From positions 4,836,501 to 4,900,500 of the forward strand of contig NC_088309.1 of assembly GCF_910592395.1 (NCBI RefSeq): a stretch of 64,000 nt of DNA, in the 5' to 3' direction. Position numbers and translations under genes: made by a program. Below, piece after piece: positions 55,011 through 64,000 of this stretch (position 1 is the first letter of the stretch; every line of letters starts with the position of its first letter). Source of the stretch: Lineus longissimus (lineage: Eukaryota > Nemertea > Pilidiophora > Heteronemertea > Lineidae). The notes beneath the pieces are model-generated. The model was not told where the DNA came from and did no database searches. It saw only the letters and a list, made by a program, of their open reading frames with translations.

Positions 55011-58000
55011 CTGAAAGTATTGAGAATAGCAATCTTTAAAATCTTTAAAAACAGGTCATTGTAAAACAGCATATTATTACATGTAGGTCTGGCCTAAACC
55101 AAAACCAATTACTTCATTAATTTGAATGAAGTATCGGTTTTTGATTTAACTTACAGAGGAGCAGGGCAGAATGAAGGCTGTGGCAGACGCCGTCCTTGTC
55201 TAAGGTATCTCAAGATATCCCAGTTATCGACCTCGGGGTATGGTGTCACCCCTCGTGTCAGCAACTCCCACATTACGATACCAAATGCCCACTGTAATAA
55301 GAAACACAATGAAATTTAATAACAGTCATTACATGTATAAGAATATGATAATTGTTACTATTTCCGCTGTTTTTAAGCTCTGGTAATCAAGAGTGAGTCA
55401 TTCAGGATGTGTTCTGTCATGAGGTCAGAAGCCATATAATACCGATATCAAAGTCAAGCAGACAGAGTCCTATTTACTACTTCAAAGCACTAGAGTCCAT
55501 TTCTTTTAAAATGTGGTACATGTAGATAGTGTTATAAAGATAGAAAATTAAAAATAAGACCAAAAGTTATCCATTTCAGGTCCTTACCACATCGGATTTT
55601 GTACTGAATGCATTCTTCTCAAATGATTCTATCGCCATCCATTTCACAGGCAGCCTCATCTTCTGGTCACTGGACTTGTAGTACGATTGTTCATAAATAT
55701 CTCTCGCTAAGCCAAAGTCGGCCACCTTCACCACATTGTTGTCACCCAACCTAAAATATTGGCAAGATCAGGTTTGATATCATGTCTTCAGAGGGGCAGC
55801 ATCTAACAATTCAGATGACAGACTTGCCTCGAGATGACCAACTAGGCCAAGGAAATGTGTTGATATTCAAGGGTCTCCATGACTGATGGGCGCTTCAATA
55901 ATTGAATGAAGTCATCAGCTCTTACACTCAACTTACATGCAGTTCCTTGCAGCCAGATCACGATGCACAAACTTCAGTTGGGAGAGATAGTTCATTCCAG
56001 AAGCAATACTGATGCCAAAGTCAATCAGATCTTTAACAGTAGGATTCTGTAAAGAATAAGTTATGTTCAGAGTTCTGAGACAAGTAAAACAGTACCATTG
56101 TGACTCCCTTTTTGGTGCCAAATATGAACCTGTGATTCTTGCTTTGACCAGGCATATAAAATGTTATATACAACGCAAGTGTGTTTGAGATTCCAGATAC
56201 AGTAAAGAGAAAGTTTTCGAAGTTTGACAAGTCAGACAGGAGCTCGGTACGCCTTCTCTTACCACTACACCACCAGACTCCAGGTGATGTTGCAGGAGAA
56301 AATTGTCCTTTAACATACACTGTCTTCACAATAGAGAGTTCCACAGTAGAGAGTTACTTAATCCCAAGTTTCATATCAACTACTAAAGGGAAACTTTTTA
56401 TAATGGAACTTACATTCTTTTCGTTCCTGATAAAAGAGAGCAGATCACCATGAGCCATGAATGGCAGTACAACTAACGGCGTGCCATCTTCTTCAATGCA
56501 AACACCAATCAGCTGGAGAACATTCTGATGGTGGAAATCTTTCATGATCAATGCTTCCTTTAAAAAGCCGCCGACGTCCTGTTCCTCGTCAGCAGAGCCT
56601 AGAGAAACATCAAGAATATCAAAATCTCTTGCACCTATTAAGGAAAGCACGTGCCTACTTCACGTAGCCAAGGATGCCCCCTGAACCATTGGGTTGATTG
56701 GGTTGATTGAGAGTGACTTTTTTCTGATCAGACAGAGGAGATTCGATGTTAATTGTTATTCTTCTCAACACAAAGAAGATAATGAGATGTTAACCAAACA
56801 GCCTAAAATTGTCTTATCATTTTTCTAATGCACAATTATAAAAAAAAATTTATCCTTATTACGCACAAACTGTCCCAATCAGAGACAGCAGAAAATGAAC
56901 ACAATGGTGCAGCCCTCGAACATGTGCTGAGGCCTTGAGCCTTTTTGAAAAATGTCATATAACTTACGGTGCTATTCACCAAGTTAACTCAAAACATAAT
57001 ACAGTCTCCTTTGAAAAAGATCATTGCTTATGATACTTTTAACTCACTCTTCATTGTCTTGACAGCAACTGTTCGGTCTTCTTTGTTGCCATCTTCATAC
57101 AAGTAACCCTTCATCACGCATCCAAAGTGACCTGCAATTAAAACCAGACTATCACAAATAACAATCACTCAAACACAGATCGAAGCATCATTTTCTCGGA
57201 AATTGAGTAAATCTGATAGGTATATCATGCTTTCCAATGTAAATCGAAGACACTCGTACCTTCTCCAATGACATCTTCAATATGCAAGTCCTCCGGCTTT
57301 ATCAATATGGACTCAATCAGCATACTTGTGACTTCATCCAGCTCATATTTCTTCCTGGCTGATCCAGCGGCTTTATTTGGAGTGATGTAATCTGGAAAAC
57401 AATCAAATAACTTCAGCTTGATTTTCCACAGAAGGATCGAGTTTTAAACTAATTAAAACCAGTGATCATCTTTACATGAATTGTTTATTTCTTCACAAAC
57501 TCAGTCAGGTCACAATTAGAAAGACATCATCAATGCTCTTTTACCCACTCCCCAATACCAATACAAAGTACCAAAGAAATACTGTGAATTCTTATATCTT
57601 TTGTGAAAGGGGGTAAAAATCACAAACATAAGGGGCCCGACAAATGTTAAAATCATTAGTTTTATCACAAGAAAATGCATCCATTGGCAGAAATAAATGA
57701 AAGTAAAATCTGAAATGGATGTTCTCACAAACACATAGAGGAGCAGAAAAGGGGGTTACAGAAGTCTTCAGATGAGTAAGTCTGTTAAATGACACCAAAA
57801 ATTGTAGTTCGCCATTACTGATGTTTACATGTATACCAAAGTTAGATTGTTTGGGCAAACAACACTGCCGTTCATTACTGTAGTCACAGTGAGTGTTTTA
57901 AATGACCCAGAAACTTCTGCCACAAAAATACACCTACCATTATCATCACCACCTGACCTTGTGAACATGACTCTTTCTTCTCGCGTAGAATACCCAGCAC

Positions 58001-61000
58001 CACCAGACGGCGTCCTCTTCTTCTTATACTTCTTCCGCCTCAGTACCAGGACCAAGACGACGATCATGATTATCAGGAGGAGGAGGATGATGACGATGAT
58101 GATGATGGCCCAAACAGGAAGAGGCAATGTCACTGAATTATCCACATATTTCACTGCTCCAATATCATATTGCAAATTGCCAACATATACCTGGAAATAA
58201 ACACAGATTGAGAGAAGATGTACGATGCTATACAGGGAGTGAAACAATTCATTTTGAGTGCTGTGTGTTACATACAGCCATAGACTTGCTCACGAACTTC
58301 ATAATTTTTTCTTTACTATTTGGCGGCGGAAACTATTAAAGTACACAATAAAGTAAAGATGACTACGCAGCCCAAAAAAATGACATAACTTATACATGTA
58401 CTTCCTCAAAAAGTTATATCAAATGAAAATGGACAGAACTGGACCAGTTGCAGTTGTTCTCGGTAAAAAGGGGTACGTTCTGTCTAGAAGCGAGCTTCCA
58501 GTACTACACCATTACACTGAGCATCAAAAACCTACCTCAACTTTGCGATTTGGTTCATTCTCACTAATGGTCTGGGGTTTATTCTGTGGCGTACACTTCA
58601 GAAGCACATCACTCAGTTCTGTAACATTACAGCCATGATTACCTAGAACTACCGCAACATCATCTTTGGTGTTTGCTGTGGTCAGATCTCTACCCTGAAA
58701 ATACGAATTACAACATGAAATGAATGAAACAAAACAAAATGAACTATCAATCAACTTAAACTGATAGAGACAAGTATATGTCACTATGTAAGCACTTTTA
58801 TTCAATTTCATTTCATATGAAGTCTATCTTTATTTTTTGTTTATTCTCATAAGTTGATTCAATTCAATGACCCACTGGCCAGGACAGGAAAAATACAGCC
58901 TATGAGTGTTGCCACTGCATGAAGCTGCATCAGTTTCCCTTTAAACGCTGTACTCAATCAAAGATTGAATTAAAGTTTATTACCTGGATTTGTAGATGTG
59001 TCTCAGAATCCAAATCAAATAAACGTGTCTCCTTGAACTTGAAGAAAACAGGATCAGGGAAATACATCATCTGACTTATACTAGGATTAGATGAGGCTAA
59101 ATCACGCAACTTGGCTACACCATCCATGAGGAGCCAAATGCTACCCATCAGAGGTCTGGTGTCATTCGGTTTTTTCACTTTTGGACTCGGGCACACCATG
59201 ACTTCACCAGTTGATTCTGCTGTGCAATGCTGGAAATGAAAAGATGAGGCAGTATTAAGTAACAAGTGCAAGAGTGATTGATGACCCAATCATATCGTGT
59301 TGGTCTGGTCTCTTATCGTCCCATTTCACATCGAGAGATTCCCTTTGAATTGGGAGGGTTTACAGTTTTTGATTTCATGCCAGTCGTCAGAATATAACAG
59401 AGTAACTTCCTGTATGATTGGCAAAATCAGTGTCCAATAGAGAAAGGGTGCTCAATCTGGAGATCAAGAGAGGTGAGTTACCTTCATATGACAGTAAAAA
59501 AGAGATACATACGGAGAGAAATGACTGGACATCAGGCTCTCCATCTGGTTTCAGCTCATTCATCAAGATCCCCAACCTTGGATCCTGCACCACATCAAGA
59601 TACTTTCCCTTGACTGTTATATCTCGTCCACCACTGAAATATATAAATATATCATTATTTATCAATCAAGAAACTGATAGATTTCTTGTACGGTAATCAC
59701 CACACACACACATTTCTACATCAACCTGCCCTGGCATAGGGTCAGGTATAACGAACAACAGAATGATATAATATAAGCATCTGAGAGTCAAAATAGCCAT
59801 TTACCTCAATAGTTGACTGTTGACACTAGGTCCACCTTTTTAAAGTGACATGGACAAGGAGAAATCACCAATACTTGTTTGGCATTACTCTCACCTAATC
59901 ATACTTTCTCTTGGGAAAATGTCATACACCTCTGGATCAGCTGTGTAGCTGAAGACGAAACCAGTTTTAATGGTGGCGCCATCTATCTTGATCCTGATTG
60001 GTAATGTGTCCATCACTGGCGCGGCTGATCGCTTGACAATGGTCGGCAATCCAGTGTTATTGATCCATTTCTGAGTGGCACATACAATATGAGTAGAATT
60101 TGAGGCCTCTCTGAAACATGAATATTAAGATAAGTTACTGTTTGAAGATCGCTGCGACAGAAATCATGTGAGATCTTTTTTTGAGTCATATTTAACACCT
60201 CTACAGAAACGTGGCACTTCTTTTTTGGTGCATTGACAAGTGGCTCATGGAGAACAATTGCTGCAAATCAAACTGTGCCTGACATCAAAACTGGAGGAAC
60301 AGTATCACCAATACCCAAGTGGAAAAGTATTTCTTCGTAAAAAATAGAATACTGACAAACAGTCAAACGAAGGTCTTACCTGATTTGCTTACAAGTGTTC
60401 TCCCCGATAAAAACTTGAATGATGGAGCCAATATCCAACATGTGTCCAGTGATGGTGATGTTAGTGTTTCCTGACATTGGCCCGTGGGGTGGATGGACAC
60501 CAGTCACAGCAGGTTCCTGAAAAAAGAGTCAATTTACAACCTGACCATTGAACAAGATATAAGTATTGAACTTGCTGCAAGTTATATTGACACAATGATT
60601 GCATTTGAGAGACTCATAGGTAGGCACGATGGACTGTTTTGAGGCTGTACCTGTCAACGACTGATTTCGAGTAAGCTTGTTTTAAAGGCAACCTCCAATA
60701 CAGTCACTGAGGCAAGTATTTATCATGGATGACAGGCAGATGACAAATTCTTTTAATGAAATCAAAATCAAGTAGCAGTAACAGAATGATCATAATTATG
60801 AAATCGCATACCTGGTACAGAAACCTCTTAACTCCATTTGATATCATCTCAGATGAGGATATCCTCCCTTCAATGATGTAACTAAAGACAGTCTTTGTGC
60901 GATCAATCACCTCCATTTTGATGTCCCCCTCAAATGGATGTTTAACAGCACCTGTAATGCATGACACCCTGGAACAAATACAGTTAACTTTAACTAATGA

Positions 61001-64000
61001 GTGGATAGCGGAAGACAGTCCTAAAATAACCAGATAGTTACATGATTTTAATAAAATTTCATCCTTTCTGCAAACTCAAATCCTGGTGAATTTCAAATAA
61101 CTTTTCAAACTTTCAAAACCTCATGGTAAATTTCAAAGATATTCTGAAGTAAGGTGGAACACGTGACTTCTGCTCCCCTTCTTGGATCCCTGCGCTTGCA
61201 GACTATCATTAAATCACATAATAAGGTAACACACTTACTCTCTGTTGCTCTTGGACTGCACTGCACACACAACGCCGCCAATTTCAATACTAATCTTTGC
61301 CTCATAACCGAAGCTGTTACCACGTATCACAAGCTCAGTACCTCCTTGGAACGGACCGGCTTTTGGTGTGAACTACAAGCCCCCAAGCAAAGCAGGACAA
61401 GAAAAAAACGAAAATACGAATAAAACAAACATCAAAAGCATGCAATTAGCAAACAAAAGTAGTTACAGTCAAGCCAAATTTGGCTTGTGTTAAGCTAATA
61501 AATTAGTGCATGCATGCTGCAATGTATAGAGACATTAGTAACATCACTATTCAGATCAAAAAGAACAGCTGGAATAGTTGGATGATTTTGTTTGTCTGAC
61601 TGCCGTCCCTGTCCACATAATCAGGAGGTCATGGGTTCAACCTTTGGCAGGATCACCCCCACCTTGTGCAACCTGTATCTCTCAAAATAACAAAAATGTA
61701 GGTTACTGCGTTCTTGCAGTGACCCCTTCAATAATGCATTGGAAAGATTTCCGAGCAATTTGATTTGAAGTAAAATGGGGTTTTGTCACAATGCCATACA
61801 ACATGCACATGCAGTTCTTAACAAAGGGAGTCATTTTCCGACAAGTGCAGTCTCTCCACAAACCAACATTCCTTTTTTTGATGAATTTTCTGTGTAGCAA
61901 CCTATCTCTTCTTTAAAAAGATAATATCCCGACCACAAATATATTACGATTCTTTGGTTAGACACAGCTGCACACACGAGCACTCATCTACATGCCCCCT
62001 GCCCTTGAATGTTACTGATTAACAGACCTGGGCCCTGTTGTTCAAAAGCGCAGAATACATGTTCTCTGAATGATCATGTTAGGTTGAAGACGTTATTACT
62101 TTCAGTAAATCCCAGTAGAATCTTTAATGTCGAGATTAACAACTCTGTTAAAAACAATTCGCTTTTGAACAACCAAGTCCAGGTGCTTAGCCTCAAGTTC
62201 TGCAGTAGTTAACTCCTAAACTGTGAATGTTGCAGATGTTTAGTAAAAGACGCACAAAATAACAAAACAAAAACTGTGTGAAATTGAAAGCACCAAACAA
62301 AACACGTAACATGCAGAGAAACTAAAATTTCACTTACGTCATACATGACAGGCTTACAGCTGTCTGTTGACCAATCAGCTCTGAGTCCAGTAGCTGCGCA
62401 TTGTTCTTCAGTCGTACATTTGCCACGGCACCAGCCGCAATGGAGGGGATCTCCCGATGTTACACATATCGAACACTCATTGTAAATGCCACAACTATGA
62501 ACAGGGAACTTCACGACCTGATGAGAACAGGACTAAAATGCATAAATATTTGGGAAACCCTGCAAAAACTATGAGAAATATCTGAGAACCATTGTGCTGG
62601 AGACGTTCATTATGACTCTGTTAGTTCTACCACACTACGCACTGTGTATACAATAATTATAGTTTTCAATGACGACAGTTTGGTCATGGAGAACCTCCCT
62701 CCTATTAGCTATTGCCTCCTAGCCAAGTGCATGAAACATCCACTCGTGCCATATGTGGAGAAGGGATCACACTAGGCGTTTGCAGCGAGTCATTATTTAA
62801 ACAATTCATGGTTGGACTAAAACTAAACCTCACCTTTCTCGTCGATAGGAAATAAACCGATTCCTCCTTGCTGTCAACAACAAGACTTCTGCCGATTGGT
62901 TCGTTAGATGAAACGTCAAGGGGTATATTTGCATAAGGTTTACTCTGGGTACCATTTAGGATCAGCTGGACAAAAAGAAATGAATTGGGCTCGTTATCAA
63001 GTTTAGGGAAAAAGCACTGGAGATCTAATCCACTTCACAGAGGATGGGCAACTATGGTGCCACGTAATCAACAGTACATGGTCGCCCCAATGGCCGCATG
63101 GCTGTCAGACAGATAGATAGGTAGATAGATAGATAGGTAGATAGATTAAGTTTAGCCTCATGGCAAGAAGGGTGATCGAACCACTAAATTTTTCTATGGT
63201 ATGTTTTTTACAGTTTTAAAGGTACAACTACACTACAGACAAGATTTAGGAGGCCCATCAATGTCAGAGAGCACGTACAATAGAAAGTCCCATGCCTACA
63301 CACCCTCGCATAAACTAGTCGTTTTCAACATGAGGTAGCAGTGAAAAAGCCCTGATTCTCAGGATGAGGCCTAGATAGAGGCCTACTTTATATTGTTTTG
63401 AAAGGAAAATAATATGAAAATAGTGAAGGGTAAACTGGAAAATGGCATCATCTATAATAACAGTTTTAATAAAGCCATGAGAACTCTCATTACAATGTAT
63501 CATTTCAATCAATTGATATTAACTCCATATGACCCAGATCCCATGGTAATTTCATAGTAACAATGACTAATTATTTTCAAGACATAATTAAAATCATCAA
63601 TTACTCTTATCTCAGTTCCTCAAGAGTTAACCCTTCCAGTAAAGGAAGACTTATTTCAGTGTTGCAATACATGTAGCTGTTTTTGCCCAAACTTGTTGTC
63701 ACACAACTGACATGTATGTTGTAATATTGGTGCGTCGACATTTTGTCAACCAATAAAGCTTGTCACGGGGGATGAATATCTGGCGGTAACCGAGTAATTT
63801 CGGTGTTAATTTATATTTGTGTTCCATTAAAATTTACATTGACAAGTGACCCTTTTGAGATCATTTCAGTTAGAGTTCTGTTGGCGCAGCAGTTTTCCTT
63901 GATACTGTCCACGCTTACAGACGTAAAGGTCATACATGGTAGGCATATGACAATGGAGTATGCACTACACAATTGTTCTAATCTGTATACAATAATCCAG
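54809..64000 (-). CDS. MET/RON-like receptor tyrosine kinase, 3' part of gene (18 exons)
   Basis: Only the MET/RON family combines Sema, PSI, IPT repeats and a tyrosine kinase. Known members are plasma-membrane receptors for HGF/MSP-type ligands that drive motility and growth. Exons, 5' to 3': 63838-63982 (or longer), 62834-62965, 62338-62517, 61239-61372, 60812-60968, 60380-60516, 59895-60110, 59513-59633, 58984-59229, 58536-58694, 57938-58190, 57260-57391, 57048-57131, 56414-56598, 55937-56046, 55588-55750, 55155-55291, 54809-55010. All introns are GT-AG and the phases agree, giving about 963 residues. Order: Sema end, Cys-rich PSI, four IPTs, a span of about 25 residues rich in Ile/Leu/Val followed by RRKKYKKKR, a kinase with [23 protein letters not shown] and a YY activation loop, then a short tail. 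The 5' exons lie beyond the right edge. Ligand and exact orthology are not determined. Confidence 0.94.
55155..55291 (-). CDS. RTK exon, kinase C-lobe
   Basis: [20 protein letters not shown] then [16 protein letters not shown], the conserved C-lobe helices; MET has RGAPPYPDV and LLQGRRLLQP. Confidence 0.96.
55588..55750 (-). CDS. RTK exon, DFG and activation loop
   Basis: [20 protein letters not shown] contains DFG and the tandem activation tyrosines. [11 protein letters not shown] is the P+1 loop and TKSDV ends the exon. Confidence 0.97.
55937..56046 (-). CDS. RTK exon, catalytic loop
   Basis: [20 protein letters not shown] then [11 protein letters not shown]. This is the HRDLAARN catalytic loop of receptor tyrosine kinases, preceded by MET-like NPTVKDLI. 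Confidence 0.97.
56414..56598 (-). CDS. RTK exon, kinase N-lobe and hinge
   Basis: [20 protein letters not shown] carries the alpha-C glutamate. [20 protein letters not shown] is the hinge and closely resembles MET's PLVVLPYMKHGDL. Confidence 0.96.
57048..57131 (-). CDS. RTK exon, glycine loop and catalytic lysine
   Basis: [15 protein letters not shown], then [10 protein letters not shown]: the rest of the P-loop and the VAVK lysine of the kinase N-lobe. Confidence 0.94.
57260..57391 (-). CDS. RTK exon, juxtamembrane and kinase start
   Basis: [20 protein letters not shown], then [16 protein letters not shown], which enters the ATP-binding glycine loop. MET's DYR Cbl-binding motif is not seen; DYITP stands near that place. 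Confidence 0.92.
57938..58190 (-). CDS. RTK exon, membrane span and juxtamembrane
   Basis: Starts [13 protein letters not shown] (IPT4 end). LPLPVWA then opens a run of about 25 Ile/Leu/Val/Met residues, followed by the basic stop-transfer RRKKYKKKR. The cytoplasmic part ([19 protein letters not shown]) is short. Confidence 0.93.
58536..58694 (-). CDS. RTK exon, IPT4 middle
   Basis: [20 protein letters not shown] then [20 protein letters not shown], with the IPT cysteine pair. An exon-like echo of part of this sequence lies on the opposite strand at 58447-58530. Confidence 0.88.
58984..59229 (-). CDS. RTK exon, IPT3 end and IPT4 start
   Basis: [20 protein letters not shown] closes IPT3's disulphide strands. 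[20 protein letters not shown] begins IPT4; MET has a comparable YVHNPVFKPF segment. Confidence 0.9.
59513..59633 (-). CDS. RTK exon, IPT3 middle
   Basis: [20 protein letters not shown] then a loop [11 protein letters not shown]. This is the GG..I.V.G strand of IPT3; MET has SGGSTITGVGKNL at the same place. Confidence 0.9.
59895..60110 (-). CDS. RTK exon, IPT2 end and IPT3 start
   Basis: HIVCATQKW, then [20 protein letters not shown] closing IPT2, then [14 protein letters not shown] opening IPT3. The acceptor is gtttcag and the donor gtgaga. Confidence 0.9.
60380..60516 (-). CDS. RTK exon, IPT2 first half
   Basis: [20 protein letters not shown] then [15 protein letters not shown] and GENTCKQI, a second IPT start with its conserved cysteine. 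Confidence 0.92.
60812..60968 (-). CDS. RTK exon, IPT1 second half
   Basis: Opens [15 protein letters not shown], with a C-terminal IPT cysteine strand, and ends NGVKRFLYQ. Phase 0 at its end. Confidence 0.88.
61239..61372 (-). CDS. RTK exon, IPT1 first half
   Basis: [20 protein letters not shown] then [13 protein letters not shown], the classic IPT opening (P..GP..GGT.L.I.G). Leaves two bases into a codon. Confidence 0.92.
61575..61710 (+). repeat. Possible tRNA-derived SINE fragment
   Basis: ggaggtcatgggttcaacct contains a near-consensus pol III B-box (GGTTCAA.CT). It sits about 40 bp after a tRNA-like stretch, in a receptor-gene intron. The A-box is weak; no tRNA cloverleaf is claimed. 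Confidence 0.3.
62338..62517 (-). CDS. RTK exon, PSI domain
   Basis: Begins VVKFPVHSC and contains the PSI cysteine pattern: [28 protein letters not shown] and DSCKP. The CGWC motif is typical of MET, plexin and semaphorin PSI domains. Confidence 0.93.
62834..62965 (-). CDS. RTK exon, end of Sema domain
   Basis: Encodes [20 protein letters not shown], then [20 protein letters not shown]. This is the terminal Sema strand ([15 protein letters not shown]), as in MET and plexins. Phase 0 at both ends. Confidence 0.88.
63108..63147 (+). repeat. (GATA)n microsatellite
   Basis: Runs of agatagat with GGTA interruptions, in the intron upstream of the Sema-end exon of the receptor gene. Confidence 0.9.
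63838..63982 (-). CDS. RTK exon, late Sema domain (partial, upstream border uncertain)
   Basis: The frame reads [15 protein letters not shown], then [10 protein letters not shown]. It joins in phase 0 to LILNGTQS of the next exon, giving a GSLVNLILNG strand like the last Sema blade of MET and plexins. The donor is gtaaat. The acceptor at 63983 (tatacag) fits in phase, but the frame stays open to the window edge, so the exon may be longer. Confidence 0.6.

Noticed and set aside
57829-58200. 123-codon plus-strand frame
   Set aside because: It is the antisense shadow of the receptor's membrane-span exon.

Overview
The window is animal nuclear DNA. It has intron-rich genes with GT-AG introns of roughly 0.1 to 6 kb, AT-rich intergenic sequence, many small DNA-transposon relics and abundant tacatgta-type words. 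The gene structures and repeat style fit a non-vertebrate bilaterian, probably a marine invertebrate. I cannot name the phylum from sequence alone.

Two genes are clear, both on the minus strand. The first is a complete BCAS3 orthologue with coding exons from 30018 down to 10171. I placed 19 exons by hand. All splice phases agree and the joined frame is 2679 nt, giving 892 residues. The second is the 3' part of a MET/RON-type receptor tyrosine kinase, from the right edge down to the stop at 54809. Eighteen exons encode the end of a Sema domain, a PSI domain, four IPT domains, a membrane span, a complete kinase domain and a short tyrosine-containing tail. Its 5' end lies beyond 64000.

Between them (about 38.9-41.6 kb) are four short exon-like blocks on the minus strand. 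They look like two pairs of duplicated exon cassettes and may belong to a third, unrecognised gene. An isolated exon-like block with a strong Kozak start lies at 36630-36881. An orphan open frame of about 100 residues (11716-12011, minus) sits in BCAS3 intron 18.

The remaining sequence is mostly non-coding and repeat-rich: 1-10 kb (BCAS3 3' flank), 31-38.9 kb and 41.6-54.8 kb. It holds a 914-bp non-autonomous DNA transposon with a perfect 8-bp target duplication and inverted minisatellite arms (46423-47336). Other items are foldback/MITE elements, a decayed C2H2 zinc-finger array (30806-31050), a modular dispersed repeat carrying nuclear-receptor-type half-sites (34.0-36.1, 41.85 and 43.0-43.6 kb), minisatellites and G-rich tracts.

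The most notable points are: (1) a diverged duplicate of BCAS3 exon 18, 32 bp upstream of the normal exon, in phase and ending in a stop, which would give a shortened isoform; (2) the 914-bp transposon; (3) the duplicated exon cassettes between the two genes; and (4) an inverted exon-like echo of the fourth IPT exon of the receptor gene.
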